From Dethiosulfatibacter sp. (lineage in GTDB: Bacteria; Bacillota_A; Clostridia; Tissierellales; Dethiosulfatibacteraceae), in contig JAHRFV010000088.1 of NCBI GenBank assembly GCA_019084435.1, positions 1 to 24,714 on the forward strand: a stretch of DNA of 24,714 bases, read 5' to 3'. This document shows positions 7,633 to 14,771 of the stretch, piece after piece. The notes below the pieces were generated by a model. That model ran no database searches. It was not told the DNA's origin and saw only the letters and a program-made list of their open reading frames with translations. The translations under genes and the position numbers were made by a program. Position 1 is the stretch's first letter. Each line of letters opens with the position of its first letter.

Positions 7633-9741
7633 AATGTTGTTGCGGCCTGTTTTTTTAGCCTTGTATAAGGACAGGTCGCTTTTTTCAATCAACTGTTCAG
7701 GTGTGGAACCAACCTCTGGAATCATAGTTGCACAACCGATGGAGGTAGTCAGGTGTCGTGATAAACATGATCCTTCATGTACAATCGCTGCATCCCTTAT
7801 TGCTGACAGTAAAGAATCTGCAACTTGCATAGCACCAAGACGATCAGTATTACTCAGCAATACTAAAAATTCATCTCCTCCAAAACGAACCACGAGGTCA
7901 CAGCTTCGTTTGACATTCTTTTCTAATAGGTTAGCGATTGTTTTTAACGCCTCATCACCAGCAAGGTGACCGTATAAATCATTATATTCCTTAAAGTAAT
8001 CGATATCGACCATCAGGACCGACAAAGGCTCCTGATTTCTCATGGAATAAGACCAGAACTGAGTGATGATTTCATTGAAATGTCTTTTGTTAAAAACGCC
8101 AGTCAATCCATCTTTTTTTGATAGTAGAGACAGCTCATTATTGAGAGATCTCATTTCCTCAGCATTTTTTGCATTGCTTATAGCGATAGAAAGATAAGAA
8201 GATAAGGTTCCTAAAGTAGATAAGGTATTGTCGTTATACACATTTTCGATTTTGCTTTGAACTGTTAAGACACCAATGGTATTTCCGCTTAGGATTAGGG
8301 GTTGAAACATAAAAGCGGGCATAGCCTTGCCAAAACTGGAGCTTCTTCCATCAGTATATTTTGAGGTATCTTCGTTAATTGAATTGACGAGGAATGACTC
8401 TGTATTTTTAAAGCAATAGACAGCAAAACTTGTTTTTTGGTCTAATGGTAAAGAAGTTGATTCTAGTAAAGTATCATCCTCCACCAAGTATTGGTATTCA
8501 AGGGTATTGTTGGTTGAATCATAAATCGCAATACCAAAAACATCACAGTGCATCAACTTTTTAACATGCTGATTGATTGATCTGTAAATCGTAGGTAAGT
8601 CTAGCGTTGATGTCAATTGTTTGCCAATATCACTAACAGCTTCCATGGTAGTGTAAGCTTCCCGAAGATGTTTGGTTTGCAGTTCAAGCTCTGCGTTCAA
8701 AATACGATAAGATTCCTTTTCCATTTCTGTTAAAGCGGCTTCTTTTCGAAATTTGATATTTCTAAGTTTCTGTTGTTTTTCTTCATCATCTATTATTTTT
8801 TTTGTCGTTAAGGCCTTATGTGAAAAATGCAATGTCTGTTCGATATCTCCTATAGCCCGATTCACTTCAGACAATTGATGAAAAACAATGTATTGAAGGG
8901 ATTTGGCATCCATGGTTTCTGCCATAGCTAAAGACTTTTGGAGATACTCTTTGGCGGTGATGTATTGTTTTTTTTCAAAATAGACCTTGCTAAACTCTAC
9001 ATAGATTTCAGCAATATGGAATTTTTCCTTTGTTTCCTCATAGATTACCAGGCTATCATTGAGGTAAGCAAGAGCCTTATCATATTGACCTCTCTTCTTT
9101 TCTATGAGCCCTAAATAACTCTTACATATGGATTGTATCATCTTGTCATTATCTTTTTGAGCAATTATCAAAGATTTATTGGCATAAAGTGTCGCCTTGT
9201 CTAAATCATCCAATTCCAAGTATGTCGCACATAGATTGGACATAGGAATAGATAAAAACCTGAAATCTTCAATATTTTGCTGCGTCTCTAAGGCTCGTTG
9301 ATAATAAGATAATGCTGAATCAAAATCACCCAGTGTCCTAAAAACCTCGCCAATATTGTTCAAAACTCTTGATTCGACGGTTCTATTATTTGTCTTTATT
9401 GCATGATTAAGGCTTCTCTGATAAAAATCAAAGGACTTATCAAATATTTCAAGATACAGATATACACTACCCAAAGCATTGAAAATTTCCGATTCCAAAT
9501 CAAGATCGGACTTGTTTTCTTCCATTGCGTTCAGTAATAGCTTTTCAGAATCCTGGATATTTCCGAGTCGAAGAAGAGCTCGACCTTGTAGAAAAAGGCT
9601 TTTAGCGATGCCTTTTTGATAATTAAGCGAGAGAGCCAGTTCATATGCTTCTTTAGCAATATAGAGCATCTGTTGAGGGATGCTCTTTTCTATAGATTCC
9701 GCTTCCAAATTCAATCGATCAACAATTTTATAAGTCTCCAT
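7621..9741 (-). CDS. Cytoplasmic TPR-GAF-GGDEF diguanylate cyclase
   Basis: Predicted to make cyclic di-GMP from two GTP. No signal peptide or membrane segment is seen in the 706 residues. Domains in order: tetratricopeptide repeats (about 40-315, with units such as GEVFRTLGDFDSALSYYQRA), a coiled-coil linker (318-365), a GAF domain (about 365-525), and a GGDEF domain (540-706). The GGDEF active site is intact (RFGGDEF, motif 621-625). An inhibitory-site RxxD is present at 612-615 (RSCD) at the usual distance, so product feedback is expected. KSDLSLYKAKKTGRNN matches the domain's C-terminal signature. The TPRs may bind a partner and the GAF a small ligand; neither is identifiable. Six Gs precede the ATG closely. 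The gene is divergent from the FNR-like regulator. Confidence 0.9.
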   Translation of the reverse strand: METYKIVDRLNLEAESIEKSIPQQMLYIAKEAYELALSLNYQKGIAKSLFLQGRALLRLGNIQDSEKLLLNAMEENKSDLDLESEIFNALGSVYLYLEIFDKSFDFYQRSLNHAIKTNNRTVESRVLNNIGEVFRTLGDFDSALSYYQRALETQQNIEDFRFLSIPMSNLCATYLELDDLDKATLYANKSLIIAQKDNDKMIQSICKSYLGLIEKKRGQYDKALAYLNDSLVIYEETKEKFHIAEIYVEFSKVYFEKKQYITAKEYLQKSLAMAETMDAKSLQYIVFHQLSEVNRAIGDIEQTLHFSHKALTTKKIIDDEEKQQKLRNIKFRKEAALTEMEKESYRILNAELELQTKHLREAYTTMEAVSDIGKQLTSTLDLPTIYRSINQHVKKLMHCDVFGIAIYDSTNNTLEYQYLVEDDTLLESTSLPLDQKTSFAVYCFKNTESFLVNSINEDTSKYTDGRSSSFGKAMPAFMFQPLILSGNTIGVLTVQSKIENVYNDNTLSTLGTLSSYLSIAISNAKNAEEMRSLNNELSLLSKKDGLTGVFNKRHFNEIITQFWSYSMRNQEPLSVLMVDIDYFKEYNDLYGHLAGDEALKTIANLLEKNVKRSCDLVVRFGGDEFLVLLSNTDRLGAMQVADSLLSAIRDAAIVHEGSCLSRHLTTSIGCATMIPEVGSTPEQLIEKSDLSLYKAKKTGRNNISLH
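7642..7685 (+). terminator. Candidate terminator of the lipoprotein gene, inside the convergent gene
   Basis: GCGGCCTGT (7642-7650) pairs with ACAGGTCGC (7671-7679), eight Watson-Crick pairs plus one G-U, followed directly by TTTTTT (7680-7685). The loop holds a smaller CCTT/AAGG hairpin. It begins 10 nt after the lipoprotein stop but encodes the conserved C-terminal KKTGRNN region of the minus-strand GGDEF protein. Confidence 0.45.
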
Positions 9742-9774
9742 TTTCCCCCCAATGGTTGTTCGCGTTCCCTATTA

Positions 9775-9803
9775 AGAATACCGTAAAAAGTGTCTTTTTA
9801 CAA
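9775..9803 (-). promoter_or_regulatory. Candidate promoter of the diguanylate cyclase gene with embedded palindrome
   Basis: On the minus strand, TTGTAA (9798-9803) and TATTCT (9775-9780) are 17 bp apart. The spacer is almost filled by the perfect inverted repeat GTAAAAAG-TGT-CTTTTTAC (9783-9801), a plausible operator. The hexamers themselves are moderate matches. Confidence 0.4.
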
Positions 9804-9832
9804 TTCTTTTTTCAAAATGATAACTGATAAGA

Positions 9833-9846
9833 TTGATTGTTATTAA
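9833..9846 (+). promoter_or_regulatory. FNR-type box upstream of the Crp/Fnr gene
   Basis: TTGAT-TGTT-ATTAA differs from the FNR consensus TTGATNNNNATCAA at one half-site base. It lies just upstream of the -35 of the regulator gene and between the two divergent promoters. Confidence 0.5.
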
Positions 9847-9852
9847 GACTGT

Positions 9853-9879
9853 TTGACACCTGTCAGACTGTCATATAAT
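9853..9879 (+). promoter_or_regulatory. Promoter of the Crp/Fnr regulator gene with overlapping inverted repeat
   Basis: A perfect -35 TTGACA (9853-9858) and perfect -10 TATAAT (9874-9879) are separated by only 15 bp, shorter than optimal. The 18-bp imperfect inverted repeat GTTTGACA-CC-TGTCAGAC (9851-9868) covers the -35 and part of the spacer. It contains the CRP/FNR-superfamily core TGA-N6-TCA. A bound protein there would be expected to repress. Confidence 0.6.
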
Positions 9880-9917
9880 ATGGAAATATAAAAATACTCA
9901 ACGGGAGGATAAGACAG

Positions 9918-10634
9918 ATGGATTTGTGTGACAAAGGTTGTAATACATGTCTTCAAAAATTATGCGTCCATAAAGTACCCATATTTTCATCTCTCAATTA
10001 TGAGCATTTGAGACAAATAGTTCAATTGATAGAGCATAAGACTTATAAAAAGGGAGATATGCTTTTAAGAGAGAATGATTTGGGGGATTCTATAACTATA
10101 ATCAACGAAGGATCAGCCAAAGCATTGAGATATTCTCAGGATGGAAGAGAACAGATCCTCCATGTTCTGACGGAAGGAGATTTTTTTGGTGAACAATTCT
10201 TATTCAGTAATCAGAGGGCGTCCTATTCGGTGGAAGCCTTGGATGACATTGCTATATGTCTTCTTACAAAAACAGAGTTTAAGAAACTACTGAATTCAAA
10301 TCCTGATATAGCCATGAAGGTTATTGAAGAGCTAGGTAATAGACTTGTGCGCTTGGAGAACTCAATGAAGCGAATTGGGGTAAAAAGCATAGACTCCCGA
10401 ATTGGACAACTCCTTATTGATTTTTCGCATAAATATGGAAAGGAAACAGAGATAGGTGTAGAAATTCACTTGCCTTTAAGCAGGGAAGGCATGTCTAATT
10501 ACCTTGGCATAGCAAGGGAGACTATGAGTAGAAAGCTGAGCCAGTTGGAAGCTGATAAGGTAATCAAATCTGAGGGAAATAAGATTATTGTTGTTTTAGA
10601 CGAAGAAAAGCTTATAGAATTGTCTGAAATGTAA
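9918..10634 (+). CDS. Crp/Fnr-family regulator with N-terminal cysteine cluster (FNR-like)
   Basis: Predicted oxygen- or NO-responsive transcription factor. The 238 residues start with cysteines at 4, 8, 11 and 16, and Cys114 falls where E. coli FNR has its fourth cluster ligand (C122), so an iron-sulfur cluster is likely. The cyclic-nucleotide-binding-type beta-roll spans about 20-135 (GDMLLRENDLGDSITIINEG), the dimerisation helix about 131-157, and the helix-turn-helix about 186-212. Its recognition helix reads ARETMSRKL: E201, S204 and R205 keep the E..SR spacing with which FNR reads TTGAT. GGGAGG precedes the ATG. ric follows 82 nt downstream and is the probable target. The specific signal (oxygen or nitric oxide) cannot be decided from sequence. 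Confidence 0.88.
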   Translation: MDLCDKGCNTCLQKLCVHKVPIFSSLNYEHLRQIVQLIEHKTYKKGDMLLRENDLGDSITIINEGSAKALRYSQDGREQILHVLTEGDFFGEQFLFSNQRASYSVEALDDIAICLLTKTEFKKLLNSNPDIAMKVIEELGNRLVRLENSMKRIGVKSIDSRIGQLLIDFSHKYGKETEIGVEIHLPLSREGMSNYLGIARETMSRKLSQLEADKVIKSEGNKIIVVLDEEKLIELSEM

Positions 10635-10638
10635 AACA

Positions 10639-10679
10639 TGATTTGAATCACATAATTCCAGATTTCTTTGGTGTAGAAT
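10639..10679 (+). promoter_or_regulatory. FNR-type box and -10 element of the ric promoter
   Basis: TGAT-TTGA-ATCA (10639-10650) is an FNR-core inverted repeat. A -10 element TAGAAT lies at 10674-10679, with no -35 between. With a start near 10686 the box is centred at about -41.5, the classic position for class II FNR/CRP activation. Confidence 0.65.
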
Positions 10680-10716
10680 AGTGTTAAAGAAAACATCAAT
10701 CAAGGAGGTTAAACAA

Positions 10717-11406
10717 ATGAATACAATTAATAAGAATATAACAGTAGGAGACGTCGCTGTTTTGATTCCAAATGCTACCGAGGTTTTTGCTAAGTATGAT
10801 ATTGATTTCTGTTGTGGCGGCAATCGGATACTAGCTGATGTCATCAAAGAAAGTGGATTGAATGAAAATCAAGTATTTGAAGAACTGGAAGAACTATTGG
10901 CAAAAAGGAGGGTGGAACTTGAAGCGATAGGAGATGATTTTGCTGCGATGAAGTCTGCTGAGTTATCATTGTATATTGAAAACACACACCACACCTATCT
11001 GAAAGAGACACTGCCAGTTATAAGTGATTTATTGAATCAAATTTTAAAGGTGCATGGTAAAAATCACAATGAATTGTACGATATTCATAAAAATTTTGGT
11101 CTACTTAAGACAGATTTAGACCAACATCTTATCAAAGAAGAAACAATTTTGTTTCCTCTATTAAGAGAAGGTACAAATAAAGCAGAAATCAGCAGGTATA
11201 TAAATGAAATTCTACAGGAGCATGAAGTTGTCGGAGATGCATTACGAAAAATCAGAAAGGCATCCAATAAGTACACAGTTCCTGAAGATGGGTGCGATAC
11301 TTATAGACAAACATACAAAATGCTTGAAGAATTACAAAATGATCTTCATCAGCATGTACATCTAGAGAATAATATTTTGTTGAATCAGTTTGATAAGGAA
11401 ATCTAA
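10717..11406 (+). CDS. ric: Iron-sulfur cluster repair di-iron protein Ric (ScdA/YtfE family)
   Basis: Repairs iron-sulfur clusters damaged by nitric oxide or oxidants. I choose the ATG at 10717 because AAGGAGG lies just upstream; an in-frame GTG at 10681 lies upstream of the predicted transcript start. The 229 residues begin with the ScdA N-terminal domain (about 5-65) carrying the signature YDIDFCCGGN with Cys32 and Cys33. A hemerythrin-like four-helix bundle follows (about 84-226). Probable iron ligands are His91 or His92, the HxxxE pairs H137/E141 and H213/E217, and His169, matching the YtfE pattern. It follows the FNR-like regulator and has an FNR-type box in its own promoter, a classic nitrosative-stress arrangement. 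A strong hairpin ends the unit. Confidence 0.92.
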   Translation: MNTINKNITVGDVAVLIPNATEVFAKYDIDFCCGGNRILADVIKESGLNENQVFEELEELLAKRRVELEAIGDDFAAMKSAELSLYIENTHHTYLKETLPVISDLLNQILKVHGKNHNELYDIHKNFGLLKTDLDQHLIKEETILFPLLREGTNKAEISRYINEILQEHEVVGDALRKIRKASNKYTVPEDGCDTYRQTYKMLEELQNDLHQHVHLENNILLNQFDKEI

Positions 11407-11451
11407 CAAGTAAAAAGATATTGGTTTCCGCTATTACGATGAAATACTAAG

Positions 11452-11487
11452 AAAAGTTGACGCCATCAATTGATGGTGTCAACTTTT
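11452..11487. terminator. Bidirectional terminator after ric
   Basis: AAAAGTTGACGCCATCAA (11452-11469) pairs with TTGATGGTGTCAACTTTT (11470-11487) with a single G-U wobble. T-runs occur in both directions. It separates ric from the convergent M18 aminopeptidase gene. Confidence 0.9.
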
Positions 11488-11524
11488 TTGAATCTGTTTG
11501 TACTCATTTCAACAATACTGTTGA

Positions 11525-12952
11525 TCAAGCTTCATAAAAAGCTTTATAGCCCTTGTAGGTCATATAGATATCAGCTTTGCTAGCTATTTCATAGGGACCA
11601 TGCACACTTAACAGCGAGACTCCGCAATCCACTACTTCCATACCGTAACCCGCCAATATGTATGCGATGGTACCACCACCACCCTGATCCACTTTCCCGA
11701 GTTCACCCATTTGCCAAACGACTTGATTATCGTCAAATATTCTTCTGATTTTGTTCATATACTCTGCATTGGCATCATTGCTGCCACCTTTACCTCTGGA
11801 CCCCGTGTATTTCACTAGTGTGATACCTCTACCGATATAAGGTGTGTTGCGCTTATCCATCACTTCAGGGTAATTAGGATCGAATCCAGCCAAAGTATCT
11901 CCAGATAAGACAGAGGAGTTGCTCAGTGCTCTTCTTAATACTAAATCAGAGTACTTTTTTTCAGTAATATTTATTAATTCAGCAACAGTATTTTCGAAAA
12001 ACTTTGATGCCATACTTGTATTGCCAACACTTCCAATTTCTTCCTTGTCCACAAATAGAGCGACAGCGGTTCTTTGAGGCTTATCAATGTCAAGTATCGC
12101 TTGCAATGATGTAAATGCACAAGCTCTATCATCCTGACCGTAACCACCGACCATACTTCTATCAATACCGACATCTCTAGATTTACCTGCAGGTACTATT
12201 TCAATCTCAGCAGTCGTGAAGTCTCCTTCTGTGATGCCATAGCGATCATGCAATATTTTCAAAATATTAAGTTTCACCTTATCGCTGACTTCATCGTCTT
12301 TATATGGGATGCTGCCGAACAGTATGTTCAAGCCTTCACCCGTGATGCCATCACCCATTTTTTTGTCCATTTGATCTTTAGCAAGATGTGGCAGTAAATC
12401 AGTGATAAAGAAAACAGGATCCATTTCATCCTCACCGATAACAATTGATATTTTATCACCGTTTGGCTTTATAATTACGCCGTGTAATGCAAGTGGCAAG
12501 GTAACCCACTGGTATTTTTTGATGCCACCGTAATAATGGGTTTTTAGTAGAGCCAGTTCGGAGTCTTCATAAAGCGGGAATTGTTTTAGATCGATGCGAG
12601 GTGCATCGAGATGAGATCCTATGATGTTCATGCCATCTTCAAGTTTCTCCTTGCCAATGACAAAAAGGACCACGCCCTTCCCCTTATTGTTTGCATATAG
12701 CTTTGTTCCTTGCTCTAGGGATTCATTGTTTTCAATAAAATAATTCAATGGTTTGAAACCATTCTCTTCAGCAATACGAATTATTTCATCGTTGGCTTCT
12801 CTTTCAGTTTTGCCTATGTCCAAAAATGATTTGTAGCTCTCGCTGACAGCAAGGGTTTTATCTAGTTCTTTATCGTCCAGTTTATCCCATACATTATTCC
12901 ATTCATGTGTAAGTGATTTCTGCAGTTTTTTACCTTTTGATTCAGTTTTCAT
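11525..12952 (-). CDS. M18-family zinc aminopeptidase
   Basis: A cytoplasmic dinuclear-zinc aminopeptidase of the aminopeptidase I group that trims N-terminal residues from peptides. The 475-residue length is typical. Metal and catalytic signatures are visible: IGSHLDAPRIDLK with His114, GGYGQDDRACAF with the bridging Asp around 274, DKEEIGSVGNTSM with catalytic Glu/metal ligand 304-305, and LSVHGPYEI with His451. No signal peptide is seen. AAAGGAGT precedes the ATG in the 15-nt gap after the metallo-beta-lactamase-fold gene, so the two form an operon. Substrate preference (acidic versus neutral N-termini) is not deducible here. Confidence 0.92.
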   Translation of the reverse strand: MKTESKGKKLQKSLTHEWNNVWDKLDDKELDKTLAVSESYKSFLDIGKTEREANDEIIRIAEENGFKPLNYFIENNESLEQGTKLYANNKGKGVVLFVIGKEKLEDGMNIIGSHLDAPRIDLKQFPLYEDSELALLKTHYYGGIKKYQWVTLPLALHGVIIKPNGDKISIVIGEDEMDPVFFITDLLPHLAKDQMDKKMGDGITGEGLNILFGSIPYKDDEVSDKVKLNILKILHDRYGITEGDFTTAEIEIVPAGKSRDVGIDRSMVGGYGQDDRACAFTSLQAILDIDKPQRTAVALFVDKEEIGSVGNTSMASKFFENTVAELINITEKKYSDLVLRRALSNSSVLSGDTLAGFDPNYPEVMDKRNTPYIGRGITLVKYTGSRGKGGSNDANAEYMNKIRRIFDDNQVVWQMGELGKVDQGGGGTIAYILAGYGMEVVDCGVSLLSVHGPYEIASKADIYMTYKGYKAFYEA

Positions 12953-12967
12953 GACTGACTCCTTTCG

Positions 12968-13951
12968 TTAATCGACAGACCAATACTTGATTTCGCCGTC
13001 AGTATTGGTGGATTTTACTTTCCCTTCATCTTCCAAATAATCCAGATGTGCAGAAGCCTCGCCAGTTGCGAACCACTTCTGAACAACGGGAAATGCTTTC
13101 CAATCCTTAGCTCTGATAGACCAGGTCATTTTTGCTGCTATATCATAGGGTGACAGACCTGGATGTTGTTTAACTATACTAAATGCTTCTGCTATTCTTA
13201 TTTCATGGTGATTTAACAATTCATCAATTCTCTCGTTGCAGTTACCCATGGGATTCCTGTGGGATGAGAAGGTCAACTCAACAGGCATATTCTTGATTAG
13301 ATTAAGACTCTTTATGTATTGACCTAGAGAATTATGGAATCCTCTCCATTTTGTGATGTTAGGTGTGATGTCAAATATTACATGGTCACCACTAAACAGC
13401 AATTTTTCATTTTCAATGTATAGACACAAATGACCTGGCGTATGACCTGGTGTTAAGACAGCTTTTATTTCTCGATTCCCTAAATCTAAAACGTATCCAT
13501 CTTCGACCTCAGTATATTCTGTATCAATTGGTGGTGCATATTTGACTATTGGACTGCTTTTTATATTATCTGCAAATTCCTCTTTTGAGAAACCAAGAGC
13601 ATAAAAAATTGTTTCAAGATTTTCAAAATAGTTAATGTTAAAAAATTTCTTAATGTGTTGAGAATCGACTCTGCTCATAAAGATTTTAGAAGTTGGAGAA
13701 GCGATTCTTGCACACAATCCCGCATGGTCACTATGTAGATGAGTCAGAAATATATCAGTTTTGTTTATGTCGATCCCAATCTCCTTAATCCCATCTGATA
13801 ATGCATCATAACAGATCTGAGTGTTAAAACCGGTATCTATTAATAGATTTCTGGTAGTTCCTTTAATCAGATAACTGTTGAGATTTTTAAGCGGGTTTTC
13901 AGGTAATGGTACTTTTATCATATAAATGTCTTTTGCAATTTTGTTTATCAT
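12968..13951 (-). CDS. Metallo-beta-lactamase-fold hydrolase with C-terminal winged-helix-like tail
   Basis: A predicted metal-dependent hydrolase of the glyoxalase II-like MBL group. The 327-residue form starting at 13951 is preferred: TTAGGAG lies 6 nt upstream, and the longer reading from 13993 would begin inside the -10 element of the promoter. THLHSDHAG provides His71, His73, Asp75 and His76; TPGHTPGHLCLY and SGDHVIFDI supply further metal ligands. After the catalytic domain, about 80 residues (HPGLSPYDIAAKM ... ASAHLDYLEDEGKVK) resemble the winged-helix-like tail common in this subgroup. The substrate is unknown. It is the first gene of a two-gene operon with the M18 aminopeptidase. Confidence 0.85.
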   Translation of the reverse strand: MINKIAKDIYMIKVPLPENPLKNLNSYLIKGTTRNLLIDTGFNTQICYDALSDGIKEIGIDINKTDIFLTHLHSDHAGLCARIASPTSKIFMSRVDSQHIKKFFNINYFENLETIFYALGFSKEEFADNIKSSPIVKYAPPIDTEYTEVEDGYVLDLGNREIKAVLTPGHTPGHLCLYIENEKLLFSGDHVIFDITPNITKWRGFHNSLGQYIKSLNLIKNMPVELTFSSHRNPMGNCNERIDELLNHHEIRIAEAFSIVKQHPGLSPYDIAAKMTWSIRAKDWKAFPVVQKWFATGEASAHLDYLEDEGKVKSTNTDGEIKYWSVD

Positions 13952-13993
13952 CTTATCTCCTAAATGTGGATATTTGCTCACTCGCATTATCAT

Positions 13994-14022
13994 ATTATAG
14001 AATAAATGTTAAGAACTTTCAA
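13994..14022 (-). promoter_or_regulatory. Promoter of the MBL hydrolase-aminopeptidase operon
   Basis: On the minus strand, -35 TTGAAA (14017-14022) and perfect -10 TATAAT (13994-13999) are 17 bp apart. The start is predicted near 13987, giving a leader of about 36 nt and excluding the upstream ATG at 13993. Confidence 0.75.
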
Positions 14023-14054
14023 GATGAAGGACATTGATGTGGATGAGTTGCATC

Positions 14055-14083
14055 AAAAAACCCCACAATCATTGGATGTGGGG
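14055..14083 (-). terminator. Terminator of the DUF4332 gene
   Basis: CCCCACA (14061-14067) pairs with TGTGGGG (14077-14083). Read on the minus strand, the hairpin is followed by TTTTTT (complement of 14055-14060), a clear intrinsic terminator 12 nt after the stop codon. Confidence 0.85.
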
Positions 14084-14094
14084 TCAAATTCAAG

Positions 14095-14499
14095 TTAATA
14101 GTTCAATTTTCTTGGAAGTGTTCCTGCTTCTTCAACCCATTTTTCCACTTGTTTAAGAGAAGGTGGTTTTCTCACCAGTTTTTTCTCTTCATTCACTTCC
14201 AACATTTTATTATAGAGATTTTCCGCTTTCCTTTTTGAAAGCTCAGGAACTGTATCAACACCAGCAGCTTCAAGCAATTCTGAATACTCGCCCCCGATTC
14301 CTTTAATCCTCATCAGGTCGGCATGATTTGCCCATTTTAAAATTAATTTTTCTGTAATCCCTGATTTTTCCGCAAGATTTGTTCTGCCTTTTTTTGTAGT
14401 GCATTCTTCAAGATAAGCTTCGATAGAGTTAATACCTACTTCTTTCAATTTAGCTTCGTAAGATTCGCCTATGCCTTCTACAACTGTTAATCTGGCCAT
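14095..14499 (-). CDS. DUF4332-type helix-hairpin-helix protein
   Basis: A small 134-residue protein with two helix-hairpin-helix-like units. LTVVEGIGESYEAKLKEVGI (about 4-23) and LMRIKGIGGEYSELLEAAGV (about 62-81) match the repeat pattern of DUF4332 proteins. Such motifs usually contact nucleic acid backbones, but this family has no settled function. AAAGGGG precedes the ATG. It is a single-gene unit with its own promoter and terminator. Confidence 0.82.
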   Translation of the reverse strand: MARLTVVEGIGESYEAKLKEVGINSIEAYLEECTTKKGRTNLAEKSGITEKLILKWANHADLMRIKGIGGEYSELLEAAGVDTVPELSKRKAENLYNKMLEVNEEKKLVRKPPSLKQVEKWVEEAGTLPRKLNY

Positions 14500-14588
14500 T
14501 TGTATCCCCTTTCAAAAATATGGTTTTATTAGTGGTGTTATCATAGTGTGATGTATCATACCCTGTGACAGATCACTAATATAGTAAT

Positions 14589-14617
14589 ATTATACCTATA
14601 GAAAACGTAAAATACAA
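14589..14617 (-). promoter_or_regulatory. Candidate promoter of the DUF4332 gene
   Basis: On the minus strand, TTGTAT (14612-14617) and perfect TATAAT (14589-14594) are separated by 17 bp. The resulting leader of about 83 nt can fold through ATTAGTG (14574-14580, minus sense) pairing with CACTAAT (14528-14534). Confidence 0.5.
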
Positions 14618-14651
14618 TAATATTATCTGAATATTCATTCATAAACTTTAC

Positions 14652-14715
14652 TTGACAATAAAATCATCAATAAAAATCTATATAATGAGACAATTGTTTT
14701 GATTTATTATATAAT
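14652..14715 (+). promoter_or_regulatory. Upstream region of the sensor-GGDEF-HD-GYP gene
   Basis: A perfect TTGACA (14652-14657) and two perfect TATAAT hexamers (14681-14686 and 14710-14715) lie in this AT-rich region. The TTGACA is 23 bp from the first TATAAT, too far for a standard promoter, so the true start site is unclear. No riboswitch was recognised between 14618 and 14771. Confidence 0.35.
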
Positions 14716-14771
14716 TATAAGGAAATCTAAAGATATTCGGATTATTGAGCTGTGAAAAGCTGGGGGATAAC

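Noticed and set aside
10681..10716. Longer ric reading frame from GTG at 10681
   Set aside because: It begins upstream of the predicted transcript start (about 10686) and of the AAGGAGG site; the ATG at 10717 is well placed.
13952..13993. Longer MBL hydrolase start at 13993
   Set aside because: The ATG overlaps the -10 region of a TTGAAA-17-TATAAT promoter, while the ATG at 13951 has TTAGGAG at good spacing.
14652..14686. TTGACA and TATAAT as one promoter for the sensor gene
   Set aside because: The spacer is 23 bp, far from the usual 16-18 bp; each hexamer may be chance in AT-rich DNA.
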